Positions 23,572 to 32,547 of a DNA stretch of 53,724 nucleotides are shown in pieces (the stretch's first letter is position 1; every line of letters begins with the position of its first letter). The DNA is from DATKPC01 sp035524275 (lineage in GTDB: Bacteria; Pseudomonadota; Gammaproteobacteria; Burkholderiales; Burkholderiaceae_F). Both the position numbers and the translations under genes were made by a program. The notes under the pieces are model-generated. The model searched no databases and was not told the DNA's origin. It was given only the letters and a program-made list of their open reading frames with translations. The stretch covers positions 1 through 53,724 of the forward strand of contig DATKPC010000066.1 of the NCBI GenBank assembly GCA_035524275.1. Reading direction: 5' to 3'.

Positions 23572-24672
23572 ATGGGACGCCTCGACCGGGTTCTGGACGA
23601 CATTGCACGCGCCTCGGCGCCGGCCGATCGTGTCCGCCTGCTCGCGCGCTCCGCGAGCCTGCTGGCGCATCTGGGCCGGATCGACGAGGCGCGCCGGGCC
23701 GCGGACCAGGCCGAGCGGCGGATGCGGACGGCGGGACTCAACGCGCTGCATCCGGAGATCCTCTACGCCAAGGCATCGATCCGCCTCGCGTCCGGCTACG
23801 CCGACGAAGCGGTCGCGACGCTGACGAGCGCGATCGAACTGGCGCGCGAATGCGGGCGCCGCGATTTCCTTCCGGCGTGCGACGCGCTGCTGGCGTTGTG
23901 CCTCGTCGGCTGCGGGATCGTCGACCAGGCCGTCGAACACGCCGATCGCGCGCTGCTCGCGGCGCCCGGCGAGGACACCGAGACGCATTTCAACGTCTGG
24001 ATGGCGATTGCCCAGGCGCTGTCGGCCGACGAGCAGTTCGATGCGGCGCTGCAGGCCTACGCGCAGGCGCGCGGCTGCGCGATGACGCTGCGCGACGACG
24101 TGGCGCTCGCCGACGTGCTGCACGGCATCGTCGATTGCCAGACGACACGGTTCGAGGCCGACGCGCGCGCCGGGCACCTGGACCCGGACCTCGTCGAGTC
24201 CGCGCTGGTCGACAACGAGTCGGCTGCGCGACTGGGCGAGCGCGCGTCGATGGTCCGCAGTCGCGCGCGCTCGCGCCTTCAGCGCGCGCGGCTGCTGCTG
24301 CTGCTGTTGCGGCCGCTTGAAGCGGAAGCCGTGCTGCGCGACCTGCTGGAGCATCAGATCGTGCACCTGGAGCGCGGCGACGTGAACTGGGCGCGGGCGC
24401 TGCTCGCCCGCTGCCTCGCGGAGCGCGGCGTGTCGATGCAGGCCCGCGCGCTCATCGAGTTCGCACTGGCCGGGCTCGACGAGCGGCCTGCCGAGGCCAG
24501 CCTCGCGACGCATCGCGTTGCCGCGGAAGTGCACCTGTTGCTCGCCGACGACATCGCGCGCGACGCCGCCGACGCGGCCTCGGCGCGCGCCCGCGACCGG
24601 CTGCATCGTGGGCTGGACCGCTCGCGCGCGACGCTGAGCCGCGTGCTGAACGACGAGCTCTTCCTCGGCTGA
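23572..24672 (+). CDS. tetratricopeptide-like helical repeat protein, function unknown
   Basis: This 366-residue protein has no signal peptide and no membrane segment. The sequence is almost entirely helical, with TPR-like A-x-x-x-G/A-R-x-x-E-A-x-x-x-x-x-x-A spacing (LAHLGRIDEARRAADQAERR, IRLASGYADEAVATLTSAIE, GIVDQAVEHADRALL, DEQFDAALQAYAQARG). It probably acts as a cytoplasmic protein-protein scaffold. It resembles the TPR half of some signalling proteins but has no GGDEF, HTH or kinase domain attached. The ribosome binding site is weak. It stands alone between divergent and convergent neighbours. Confidence 0.7.
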   Translation: MGRLDRVLDDIARASAPADRVRLLARSASLLAHLGRIDEARRAADQAERRMRTAGLNALHPEILYAKASIRLASGYADEAVATLTSAIELARECGRRDFLPACDALLALCLVGCGIVDQAVEHADRALLAAPGEDTETHFNVWMAIAQALSADEQFDAALQAYAQARGCAMTLRDDVALADVLHGIVDCQTTRFEADARAGHLDPDLVESALVDNESAARLGERASMVRSRARSRLQRARLLLLLLRPLEAEAVLRDLLEHQIVHLERGDVNWARALLARCLAERGVSMQARALIEFALAGLDERPAEASLATHRVAAEVHLLLADDIARDAADAASARARDRLHRGLDRSRATLSRVLNDELFLG

Positions 24673-24683
24673 AGTCGGCTCGA

Positions 24684-24701
24684 CGCCCGCCGGGGCGGGC
24701 G
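24684..24701. terminator. hairpin between convergent genes
   Basis: A 7-bp stem CGCCCGC/GCGGGCG with a CGGG loop lies in the 43 bases between the helical-repeat gene and pckG, which converge here. There is no T tract, so it is at best a weak bidirectional terminator. Confidence 0.35.
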
Positions 24702-24715
24702 ATCGGCGACCGGGT

Positions 24716-26569
24716 TCAGCCGAGGCGGCGCGCCATGTCCTGCCGCGTCTGCTCCAGCGGGGCCGGCAGCCGGTCGTGCAGCTTGTCGAAGAGTTCGCGA
24801 TGCGAGGCCAGCTCGCGCCGCCATTCCTCGTGGTCGACCGACGTCACGCGCTCGAACGCGGCACGATCGAAGTCCAGGCCTTCCCAGCGCAGGTCCTCGT
24901 AGCGCGGCGTGATCCCGAACAGGTGTTCGCTGCCGCCGCCGTGGCCCTCGACGCGCCCGACGATCCACTCCAGCACGCGCATGTTGTCGCCGTAGCCCGG
25001 CCAGACGAACCGTCCCTGGTCGTCGGTGCGGAACCAGTTGACGCAGAAGATCTTCGGCAGCTTCACGCCGCCCTTCGCGAGGCGCTCGCCGAGCTGCAGC
25101 CAGTGGCCGAAGTAGTCGCCCATGTGGTAGCCGGCGAAAGGCAGCATCGCGAACGGGTCGCGGCGCAACACGCCGGTCGCGCCGGCCTGCGCGGCGGTCG
25201 TTTCCGAGCCCATCGTGGCCGCCATGTAGACGCCCTCGAGCCAGTTGCGCGCCTCGGTGACGAGCGGGACGGTGGTCGAGCGGCGGCCGCCGAAGATGAA
25301 CGCGTCGATCGGCACGCCGGCGGGATCCTCCCAGTCGGCGTCGATCGAGGGGCACTGCGATGCGGCGACCGTGAAGCGAGCGTTCGGGTGCGCCGCCTTG
25401 CGGCCGCAGTCGGGGGTCCAGGGCTTGCCGGTCCAGTCGGTCGCGCGCGCCGGCGCGGGTCCGAGGCCTTCCCACCAGACGTCGCCGTCTTCCGTCAGCG
25501 CGACGTTCGTGAAGATGACGTTCGAATGCAGCATCGCGATCGCGTTCGGGTTCGTCTTGACGCCGGTGCCCGGCGCGACGCCGAAGAACCCCGCCTCCGG
25601 ATTGATCGCGCGCAGGCGACCGTCGGGGCCGGGCTTGATCCACGCGATGTCCTCGCCGATCGTCGTCACCTTCCAGCCGTCGAACGCGGCCGGCGGGATC
25701 AGCATCGCGAAGTTGGTCTTGCCGCACGCCGACGGGAATGCGGCGGCGACGTGGTACTTGCGTCCCTGTGGCGACGTGACGCCCAGGATCAGCATGTGCT
25801 CCGCGAACCAGCCGACGTCATGCGCCGTCTCTCCGGCGCGCTTGCCCATGCTGGAAGCGATCCGCAGCGCCAGGCACTTCTTGCCGAGCAGCGCGTTGCC
25901 GCCGTAGCCGGAGCCGAAGCTCCAGATCTCGCTGGTTTCCGGGAAGTGCGCGATGTACTTGGTCGGATTGCACGGCCAGGCCACGTCCTTGGCACCGGGC
26001 GCGAGCGGCTTGCCGACCGAATGGACGCAGGGCACGAAGGCGCCGTCCTCGCCCAGGACGTCGAGGACCCGACGTCCGATCCGCGTCATGATCCGCATGC
26101 TCGCGACGACGTAGGGGCTGTCGGTCAGTTCGACGCCGACGTGCGCGATCGGGCTGCCGAGCGGGCCCATCGAGAACGGAATCACGTAGAGGGTGCGGCC
26201 GCGCATGCAGCCGTCGAACAGGCCGCGCAGCGTCGAGCGCATCTGCGCCGGCTCCATCCAGTTGTTGGTCGGCCCGGCGTCGGCCTTCTGCTGCGTGCAG
26301 ATGAACGTCCGGTCCTCGACCCGCGCGACGTCGTCCGGATCGGAGCGCGCCAGGAACGAATCCGGCCGCAGCGCCGGGTTCAGCCGCAACAGCGTGCCGG
26401 CCTGCAGCATCGTCTCGCACAGCGACTCGTACTCCTGTTGCGAGCCATCGCACCAGACGACACGGTCCGGTTGCGCCAGGCGGGCGATGTCGGCGACCCA
26501 CGCGGTCAGCTTGCGATGCTTCACGTAATTCGGGACGGCTGTGGCGTAGCGGTCGACAACGGCGTTCAT
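24716..26569 (-). CDS. pckG: phosphoenolpyruvate carboxykinase (GTP)
   Basis: This 617-residue cytoplasmic enzyme converts oxaloacetate and GTP to phosphoenolpyruvate, GDP and CO2, the entry step of gluconeogenesis. The length fits the GTP-dependent family. The kinase-1a P-loop is FPSACGKTNFAML (K284). The preceding region contains the conserved GYGGNALLGKKC (metal-binding lysine), HMLILG, and the guanine-pocket segments NWFRTDDQGRF and WPGYGDNMRVL. The start has AGGAGG about 10 bases upstream; a longer in-frame extension exists but lacks conservation logic. It is a single gene facing away from the AT-rich region that should hold its promoter. In an autotroph it links carbon stores and TCA intermediates. 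Confidence 0.96.
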   Translation of the reverse strand: MNAVVDRYATAVPNYVKHRKLTAWVADIARLAQPDRVVWCDGSQQEYESLCETMLQAGTLLRLNPALRPDSFLARSDPDDVARVEDRTFICTQQKADAGPTNNWMEPAQMRSTLRGLFDGCMRGRTLYVIPFSMGPLGSPIAHVGVELTDSPYVVASMRIMTRIGRRVLDVLGEDGAFVPCVHSVGKPLAPGAKDVAWPCNPTKYIAHFPETSEIWSFGSGYGGNALLGKKCLALRIASSMGKRAGETAHDVGWFAEHMLILGVTSPQGRKYHVAAAFPSACGKTNFAMLIPPAAFDGWKVTTIGEDIAWIKPGPDGRLRAINPEAGFFGVAPGTGVKTNPNAIAMLHSNVIFTNVALTEDGDVWWEGLGPAPARATDWTGKPWTPDCGRKAAHPNARFTVAASQCPSIDADWEDPAGVPIDAFIFGGRRSTTVPLVTEARNWLEGVYMAATMGSETTAAQAGATGVLRRDPFAMLPFAGYHMGDYFGHWLQLGERLAKGGVKLPKIFCVNWFRTDDQGRFVWPGYGDNMRVLEWIVGRVEGHGGGSEHLFGITPRYEDLRWEGLDFDRAAFERVTSVDHEEWRRELASHRELFDKLHDRLPAPLEQTRQDMARRLG

Positions 26570-26705
26570 GGCGGGCGGTCCTCCTGGAATAACCAGCCGT
26601 CCGGTCGTCGCGTCGTGCGCCGCGGCGTCCGGGCGTTTTGATTCGTCTGAATTGAGTTCGTCGCGGGCTTGCCCCTCGAGGGGCGAACCGAAAGGGATCG
26701 AAATG

Positions 26706-26783
26706 GATACCAAAGAGACGGTATCGTAGTGTACACCGTCGACTACAAAACTGATCGTAGTCAAAAAAAATTTCTGTGGATAA
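26706..26783 (-). promoter_or_regulatory. AT-rich upstream region of pckG with two dyads and a DnaA-box match
   Basis: In the 364-base gap between pckG and cspA, the composition drops sharply in GC. Two perfect dyads are present: GATACC-N8-GGTATC (26706-26725) and GACTAC-N10-GTAGTC (26741-26762). On the minus strand a TTGACT overlaps the second dyad, downstream of a run of T residues, but I see no good -10 at 16-18 bases. A perfect DnaA-box sequence TTATCCACA (26775-26783, minus strand) lies next to it. The dyads are candidate operator sites for pckG control; the regulator is unknown. Confidence 0.4.
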
Positions 26784-26886
26784 CTCCTGCTTTGGTGCCC
26801 CAGCGAGGTGCGCCACGGCAGGCTGCCACGTGGCATGTCGTGGGCCGCAGCTCCCTGTCCGAGGTTTCGCGGCGGTCGTGCGGGCG

Positions 26887-26913
26887 AAAAAAAACCGGCT
26901 CGAAGCCGGCTTT
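26887..26913 (-). terminator. Rho-independent terminator of the cold-shock gene
   Basis: On the minus strand, CCGGCT-TCG-AGCCGG is flanked by A residues on one side and eight T residues on the other, 20 bases after the cspA stop codon. Confidence 0.88.
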
Positions 26914-26933
26914 CCTGGAAGGTCGCGGGTCGG

Positions 26934-27140
26934 TCAGCCGATCGGGACGATCTCGACGGCCTGAGGACCTTTCTGCCCCTGCTGGACCTGGTACTCCACG
27001 CGCTGGTTTTCCTTCAACGTGCGGAAGCCCTTCGACTTGATCCCGCTGTAGTGCGCGAAGACGTCGTTGCCGCCGTCATCCGGCTTGATGAACCCGAAAC
27101 CCTTGGTCTCGTTGAACCACTTCACAGTACCTGTCGGCAT
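26934..27140 (-). CDS. cspA: CspA-family cold-shock protein
   Basis: This 68-residue single OB-fold protein binds single-stranded nucleic acid. RNP1 is KGFGFI and RNP2 is VFAHY, both in the standard positions after the TGTVKWFNETKG start. Such proteins melt RNA secondary structure, often after a temperature drop, but many are constitutive. It is a monocistronic gene with its own terminator. Confidence 0.96.
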   Translation of the reverse strand: MPTGTVKWFNETKGFGFIKPDDGGNDVFAHYSGIKSKGFRTLKENQRVEYQVQQGQKGPQAVEIVPIG

Positions 27141-27561
27141 ATGAACTACTCACTCTTTGAATCAAGGGAACACGGGATGCGCCCGCGACGCGCAAGCGAT
27201 TGGTGCGGCACGAAATGCGGCATTGCCAGAGGAGTGATGCGACAGGGCCTTGTTAACTTCGAATCGATGCCGAATGTGCACTTGGAACCACGACACGCAG
27301 CGCCGAGATCGTCTGCGATTCAACGCTACACGTTCCGAATCTGCCGCGCTAGTGGATTTTGGAAGCCGCGCGCGACAAAGTCCCAGGTTCAAGCTAGTCG
27401 CGTCGAACGATGTGAGAATCCCGCAGGACGCTCATTCGTGGCGCATCGCGACTCGATGGCTGCACGACGCGCCGCCGCCTGCGGCGGCCGCCTGCGGAGT
27501 CAGTCTAAACTTACGCGCCGGGTGCTCGAGCGAGGCTCGGGGTCGGGAGGACGCTGAGACG
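27141..27561. other. 421-base intergenic region between cspA and an ABC importer
   Basis: This divergent region has lower GC than its surroundings. The cspA side is long enough for the extended 5' leader common to cold-shock genes, but I could not define a promoter or cold-box from inspection. Short reading frames here have no ribosome binding sites or recognisable products. Confidence 0.4.
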
Positions 27562-28509
27562 ATGCATCGTCGCAATTTCGGGGCTGCGCTGGCCGCGGCA
27601 CTGGCGCTGGCCGCGGCGGGCGCCTCGGCGCAGTCGACCCGGGTCGACGTCGCCATTTCCGGCTCCACGGCGTTCGCGCCGTTCACGCTCGCGAAGGCGG
27701 CCGGCATCTTCGACCGCCACCACCTCGATGTATCGCTGCGCAAGGTGACCGAAAGCTATCGGGGCCTCGCGCTCGCCTCCGGCGGCGTGCAGTGCGCGGC
27801 GGCGCGCGCCGACAACTGGATCGTCTGGAGCGCGGCGGGGCTCGCCGCGACGCAGATCTTCGAGATCGCGCGCAGCGGGGGCGAGGACGTACTCGTCGCC
27901 CGCCCCGGGATCGCGAAAGTCGCCGATCTCAAGGGCCGCGCGGTCGCCGCCGGCGCGCGCGGCACCTCGTCGTATTTCCTGCTGGCCTGGTTCCTCGCGC
28001 ACAACGGCGCCTCGATCCGCGACGTTCGCGTCGTGGGCGTCGCGCCGCAATCGGCGGCCGCCGCGTTCGCGACCGGCTCCGGCGACATCGACGCCGCGCT
28101 GACGAGCGAGCCCTACGCCGGGATGCTGCGCGACCGGTCCAACGCGCTCGCGACCTCGGCCGACGCGTCCGCCGTGCTGGACACGTTCGGGTGCACGAAC
28201 CGCTTCCTCGCCGGCGGCGGCGGGGTCGCGCGCGCGATCGCCGACAGTTATTTCGAGGCGCTCGAACTGATCAAGCGGGAGCCGCAGAAGAGTTACGCGA
28301 TCATGGCAGCGGACGTGAAGCAGTCCGTCGACCAGTTCGAGGCATCGCAGAAGGGGGTACGCTGGCAGGACCGCGCGGCCAATCGGCGCAGTTTCGCGCG
28401 CGACCACGCGGCGACCGCCCGGGAGGCGGCGGACCTGCTGGTCGACATCGGCGTCATCCCTCAGGCACCCGACATCGCGCGCCTCGCCGACGCGCGCTAT
28501 ATCCCGTAG
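27562..28509 (+). CDS. ABC transporter substrate-binding protein, nitrate/sulfonate/taurine family
   Basis: The protein is 315 residues. A signal peptide (MHRRNFGAALAAALALAAAG, cleavage after ASAQ) precedes an SsuA/TauA/NMT1-like binding fold. The segments STAFAPFTLAKAAGIFDRHH, then LDV and VADLKGRAVAAGARGTSSYF are the usual markers. It binds a small organic or inorganic ligand in the periplasm for the permease and ATPase that follow. These families also carry thiamine precursors, aromatic acids and hydroxymethylpyrimidine, so the ligand is open. The next start is 17 bases downstream. Confidence 0.85.
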   Translation: MHRRNFGAALAAALALAAAGASAQSTRVDVAISGSTAFAPFTLAKAAGIFDRHHLDVSLRKVTESYRGLALASGGVQCAAARADNWIVWSAAGLAATQIFEIARSGGEDVLVARPGIAKVADLKGRAVAAGARGTSSYFLLAWFLAHNGASIRDVRVVGVAPQSAAAAFATGSGDIDAALTSEPYAGMLRDRSNALATSADASAVLDTFGCTNRFLAGGGGVARAIADSYFEALELIKREPQKSYAIMAADVKQSVDQFEASQKGVRWQDRAANRRSFARDHAATAREAADLLVDIGVIPQAPDIARLADARYIP

Positions 28510-28526
28510 CGGCCTATCCGCCCGAC

Positions 28527-29306
28527 ATGAATCCGCAACCGCTCCGCCCCGTCTCGATGCCCGTGCGACTCGTGCTCGGCGTCGCGTTCGTCCTCGCCTT
28601 TGTCGGCCTCTGGGCGCTCGTCACTGAGGGCGGAATCGTCTCGCGCCTCGTGCTGGCGAGTCCCGCAAGCGTCCTGCGGTCCGGCGCGGCTCTGCTTTCG
28701 GAACACGACTTCGGGCTCGACATCGCCATCACGGTGCTGCGGGTGCTCGGCGGCTTCGCGATCGCGGCCATCCTCGCCATTCCGCTGGGCGTCGCGATGG
28801 GCGCCTACGGGCCCATCGACGCGCTCCTGAGGCCGACGATCGGCTTCGCGCGCTACCTGCCCGCCGCCGGCTTCATTCCGCTGCTGATCCTCTGGACCGG
28901 CGTCGGCGAAACGCAGAAGCTCGCGATGGTCTTCATCGCCGCGTTCTTCCCGCTCGTGCTCGCGATCTCGGCGGCGGTGGCGAACACGCCGCGCGCGATC
29001 ATCGAGGTCGCGTACACGCTCGGAACGAACCGGCGCCGGATATTGGGTCGCGTACTGCTGCCTTATGCGGCGCCGCAGATCGCCGACATCCTGCGGCAGG
29101 TCCTCGGGTGGACGTGGACCTACGGCATCTTCGCGGAGCTCATCGCCTCGTCGAGCGGGGTCGGGCACATGATCACCGAGTCGCAGTCGATGATCGCGAC
29201 CGACCAGATCATCTTCGGCATCCTCGTGATCGGCGTCATCGCGCTCGTCGTCGACCGCTTCTTCCGCCTGGCCATCCGCGGCCTCTATCGCTGGTCGATC
29301 ACCTGA
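28527..29306 (+). CDS. ABC transporter permease, SsuC/TauC family
   Basis: This 259-residue inner-membrane protein has about six transmembrane helices. The ATPase-coupling EAA-like loop is around VAYTLGTNRRRILGRVLLPY. The segment PTIGFARYLPAAGFIPLLIL is typical of SsuC-type permeases. It is organised as binding protein, permease, ATPase with 2-17 base gaps, so these three genes are one operon. Confidence 0.9.
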   Translation: MNPQPLRPVSMPVRLVLGVAFVLAFVGLWALVTEGGIVSRLVLASPASVLRSGAALLSEHDFGLDIAITVLRVLGGFAIAAILAIPLGVAMGAYGPIDALLRPTIGFARYLPAAGFIPLLILWTGVGETQKLAMVFIAAFFPLVLAISAAVANTPRAIIEVAYTLGTNRRRILGRVLLPYAAPQIADILRQVLGWTWTYGIFAELIASSSGVGHMITESQSMIATDQIIFGILVIGVIALVVDRFFRLAIRGLYRWSIT

Positions 29307-29308
29307 AC

Positions 29309-30157
29309 ATGAGCGCAAACCTCAATCCGTGGCGCAGCAACCGCCCGAACCCGGCGGGCTCGGTGACGGTCGAGCAGGTCTCGAAGAACTACCCCGGCGC
29401 GCAGCGCGGTGCCGTCGTCGAGGCGCTGCAGCCGATCAGCCTCGAGCTGCGTGAGGCTGATTTCGTCAGCATCCTCGGGCCGTCTGGCTGCGGAAAGTCG
29501 TCGCTGTTGCGGATCATCGCCGGCCTCGAACAGCCCACGACCGGTCGCGTGCTGCTCAACGGCACCCCGGTTTCCGGTCCCGGAACCGACCGCGGCATGA
29601 TGTTCCAGAGCTATTCGCTGTTCCCGTGGCTCACGGTGCGCGACAACATCGGTTACGGGCTGCGCGAACGCGGCCTGGCGCCGGCCGCGCAGGCAGCCAT
29701 CGTCGACTCCTACGTCGCGGAGATGGGCCTCGAGGGATTCGATCGCCTGTATCCGGTGCAGCTGTCCGGTGGGATGCGCCAGCGCGTCGCGTTTGCCCGC
29801 GCGCTCGCGAACGACCCGAAGATCCTTCTGCTCGACGAGCCGTTCGGGCAACTCGACAACCAGACCCGCGCGCTGATGCAGGAATTCCTGCTCGGGCTGT
29901 GGGAGCGGCATCGCAAGACGGTGCTATTCGTGACGCACGACATCGACGAGGCGATCTTCCTTTCGAACCGCTGCGCGGTCTTCACGGCGCGGCCCGGCGC
30001 CATCAAGAGCGAGACGCGCATCGAGCTGCCGTATCCGCGCCACTACACCGTGAAGTCGGGCGGCCGGTTCTCCGACTACCGGGCGCGACTGACCGAGGAG
30101 ATCCGCGCGGAGTCGCTGAAGAGCACGCAGGTGGGACCGGCGTTCCTCGGGACCTGA
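29309..30157 (+). CDS. ABC transporter ATPase, SsuB/TauB family
   Basis: This 282-residue ATPase has Walker A GPSGCGKSS (57-65), signature LSGGMRQRVAFARAL, Walker B ILLLDEPFGQLD and switch histidine in VTHDIDEAIF. The C-terminal part (IELPYPRHYTVKSGGRFSDY) is normal for this family. It starts 2 bases after the permease stop and energises that permease. No substrate-processing enzyme follows, so the ligand is not indicated by context. Confidence 0.92.
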   Translation: MSANLNPWRSNRPNPAGSVTVEQVSKNYPGAQRGAVVEALQPISLELREADFVSILGPSGCGKSSLLRIIAGLEQPTTGRVLLNGTPVSGPGTDRGMMFQSYSLFPWLTVRDNIGYGLRERGLAPAAQAAIVDSYVAEMGLEGFDRLYPVQLSGGMRQRVAFARALANDPKILLLDEPFGQLDNQTRALMQEFLLGLWERHRKTVLFVTHDIDEAIFLSNRCAVFTARPGAIKSETRIELPYPRHYTVKSGGRFSDYRARLTEEIRAESLKSTQVGPAFLGT

Positions 30158-30176
30158 GGCCACGCGGAGAGGCCTG

Positions 30177-31343
30177 CTAGGCCGCGCGCAGCGCGTCGAC
30201 GATGTTCATCCGCGCCGCCTTGACCGCCGGCAGCACGCCGCCGACGAATCCCATCGCCAGCGAGAACAGCAGCGACTCGACGACGATGCGCGGCTCGAGC
30301 TGGAACGAGAACGCGAGCTCCGAAAACGACTGGATGTTCGTCGTCGAGACGGTCAGCCGCTGAAGCGTGGAGGCGGCCGCCAGGCCCGCGACGCCGCCGA
30401 CGAGCGCCAGCAGCAGCGACTCCAGCAGGAACGCCAGCAGGATCGCGCCGCGCCCGAAGCCCAGCGCCCGCAACGTGCCGATTTCCGGCGTGCGGTTCGA
30501 GACGGCGGCATACATCGTGATCGCGGCGCCGATCGTCGCGCCCAGCGAGAAGATGACCGACAGCGCGATACCCAGGGTGTTGATGAAGATCGACATCCCG
30601 CGCGACTCGTCCTCGTAGAACTGGCGTTCGCGCTTGACCTCGACCTGCAGCCGCGGCTCCGCGGCCAGCGCGTCGCGCAGCGCGTCGTAGGCGTCGTGCG
30701 TCGACAGCTGCGCGATGACCGACGAGAACGACTGCCGCCGGAACGCCTGTTGCAGCTGTTCCGCGTCGCCCCAGATCTCGGAGTCGAACGCGGTGCGGCC
30801 GGCGTCGAATCGTCCCACGACGATCCACGCCCGCTGCGCGAAGGCCAGCGACTGCCCGATCTCGACGCCGGCGAACTGTCGCGCGACGGCCGACCCGACG
30901 ACGATCTCGCTGGTGCCGGGCCGGAACATCCGGCCGGCGACGATGCGCACCTGCGGCCTCAGGCGCGTGCCCTGGCCCGGTACCCCGCGTATCGGCACGT
31001 TGCTCCGCTTGCCGGTGTCGGTCTTCACGAGCGAATTGAGGATCACGACCTCCTTCGAGGCCAGCGCCTCGCCGGCGGGGCCACGCGCGATCTGCGGCAG
31101 CGTCTCGATCAGCGCCGCATCGTCGCGGCCGATCGCGCTCTGCACCTCGGTCTCGGAGCCCTTGCGGATGAAAAGGACGTTGTCCTGGGAGCCGGTCGCC
31201 ACGAGCGTCGCCTTGAGGCCGGCGTCGAGCATCAGCACCGCCGTGAAGACGAAGACGACAAGGGCCATGCCGCCGGCCGTCAGCACGGCCGTCAGCCGGC
31301 GGACCCAGAGGTTGCGCGCGACGTAGGCGAGCGGGATGGCCAT
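30177..31343 (-). CDS. FtsX-family ABC exporter permease (second of two)
   Basis: The protein is 388 residues. One N-terminal membrane helix (about 12-40), a large periplasmic domain, then three helices near the C-terminus containing the FtsX motif region (SNRTPEIGTLRALGFGRGAI) make the MacB/FtsX plan. It follows the paralogous permease gene by 11 bases on the same strand. MacB-type exporters are usually homodimers; two distinct permeases here suggest a heterodimer, as in LolCE-type or DevC-like systems. The substrate is unknown. Confidence 0.85.
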   Translation of the reverse strand: MAIPLAYVARNLWVRRLTAVLTAGGMALVVFVFTAVLMLDAGLKATLVATGSQDNVLFIRKGSETEVQSAIGRDDAALIETLPQIARGPAGEALASKEVVILNSLVKTDTGKRSNVPIRGVPGQGTRLRPQVRIVAGRMFRPGTSEIVVGSAVARQFAGVEIGQSLAFAQRAWIVVGRFDAGRTAFDSEIWGDAEQLQQAFRRQSFSSVIAQLSTHDAYDALRDALAAEPRLQVEVKRERQFYEDESRGMSIFINTLGIALSVIFSLGATIGAAITMYAAVSNRTPEIGTLRALGFGRGAILLAFLLESLLLALVGGVAGLAAASTLQRLTVSTTNIQSFSELAFSFQLEPRIVVESLLFSLAMGFVGGVLPAVKAARMNIVDALRAA

Positions 31344-31354
31344 GTCGGACGCTG

Positions 31355-32515
31355 TCAGCCGACGTGCCGCAGGCCGTCGACGATGCGCACGCGCGCCGCG
31401 CGGATCATCGGGACGATCGCGGCGGCCGCGCCCACGGCGAGCGCGGCGACGACCTCGTCGACATAGGTCTGCGGCGCGACGTCGAAGCGCGCGAAGAACG
31501 TCTTGCCGAGCGACGCGTAGAACGCATGCGCGAGCACCGGCGTCGCGAGCGTGCCGATCGCCGCCCCGATCAGGGCCAGCACCAGGCTCTCGGCGACGAT
31601 CACGCGCGCGACGAAGGCGGGCCCGAATCCGAGCGCCTTCAGCGTCGCATATTCCGCGATCCGCTCGCGCGCCGTCATCGCCATCGTGTTGGCGGCGACC
31701 GCGAAGATGATGACGATGACGATGTACGAGACGCCGCGGATCACCTCGATGATCCCCTCCAGCATCGCGATGAAGGAGAGCTGGAACGACTTCTCGGTCT
31801 CGGTCAGCGTCGAGGCCAGCGAATCGGCGAACTGCTCGTCGATCGCGCGCCCGATCTCGGCGACGCGCGCCGGATCGTAGGCGTCGACGACGAAGGCGCC
31901 CACCTGGTCGGCGCGCCCCGGCGCGCGCTGCTTCAGCCATTCGTTGAGGTAGTCGTTGTGGAAGTACATCTGGCGCGTGATCGTGCCCTCGTCGCGACCC
32001 TCGTAGATCGCGCGCACCGTGAACTCCCAGTTGCCGGCGTAGATCGTCCCGCGCAACGGCAGCGTGTCGCCGACCTTGAAGCCGTAGAGGTCCGCGAGCT
32101 CGCGGCCGATCGCGCAGCCGCGCCGGTCCTTCAGGAAGTCGGCGTACTCGTTGGGCCTGAACACGAACTCCGGGTACATCGGGAAGAACGTCGCGGCGTC
32201 GACCGCGAACTGCGCGAAGAAGTTCTTCTCGTCGCGCCAGATGCCGCCGAACCAGTTCGACAGCGTCACCGCGCGCACGCCGTCGATCGCGCGGATCCGG
32301 TCGCGGTAGTAGGCCGGCATCGTGAACGTCAGCGAGATCGCGTTGCGCGTGATCATCCGGTTGGCGGCCGCCATGTCGACGCCCGCGTACCAGGCGTGGA
32401 CCAGCGTCTGCAGCAGGCCGAACGCCACGAGCGCAATGGAGATGCCGAGCACGGTCAGCGCGCTGCGAAGGCGCGCGCGGAACGCGTTGCGCAGCACGAG
32501 ATTCAGGAAGAACAT
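31355..32515 (-). CDS. FtsX-family ABC exporter permease (first of two)
   Basis: The protein is 386 residues with the same four-helix FtsX plan as its neighbour. It has an N-terminal helix in LRSALTVLGISIALVAFGLL, a large periplasmic region, then ARERIAEYATLKALGFGPAF and the C-terminal helices. The ATG at 32515 begins MFFLNLVLRNAF; an upstream ATG adds 12 residues. Together with the other permease, the ATPase and the adaptor, it should form a tripartite-like efflux or envelope-lipid transport machine. No outer-membrane TolC homologue is encoded beside it. Confidence 0.85.
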   Translation of the reverse strand: MFFLNLVLRNAFRARLRSALTVLGISIALVAFGLLQTLVHAWYAGVDMAAANRMITRNAISLTFTMPAYYRDRIRAIDGVRAVTLSNWFGGIWRDEKNFFAQFAVDAATFFPMYPEFVFRPNEYADFLKDRRGCAIGRELADLYGFKVGDTLPLRGTIYAGNWEFTVRAIYEGRDEGTITRQMYFHNDYLNEWLKQRAPGRADQVGAFVVDAYDPARVAEIGRAIDEQFADSLASTLTETEKSFQLSFIAMLEGIIEVIRGVSYIVIVIIFAVAANTMAMTARERIAEYATLKALGFGPAFVARVIVAESLVLALIGAAIGTLATPVLAHAFYASLGKTFFARFDVAPQTYVDEVVAALAVGAAAAIVPMIRAARVRIVDGLRHVG

Positions 32516-32547
32516 CGGGCGGCCCCCGTCGGCTCGTCCACGGGTTG

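Noticed and set aside
26775..26783. Replication origin suggested by the DnaA-box match
   Set aside because: Only one box is present, with no dnaA or gyrase genes and no AT-rich unwinding region with repeated boxes.
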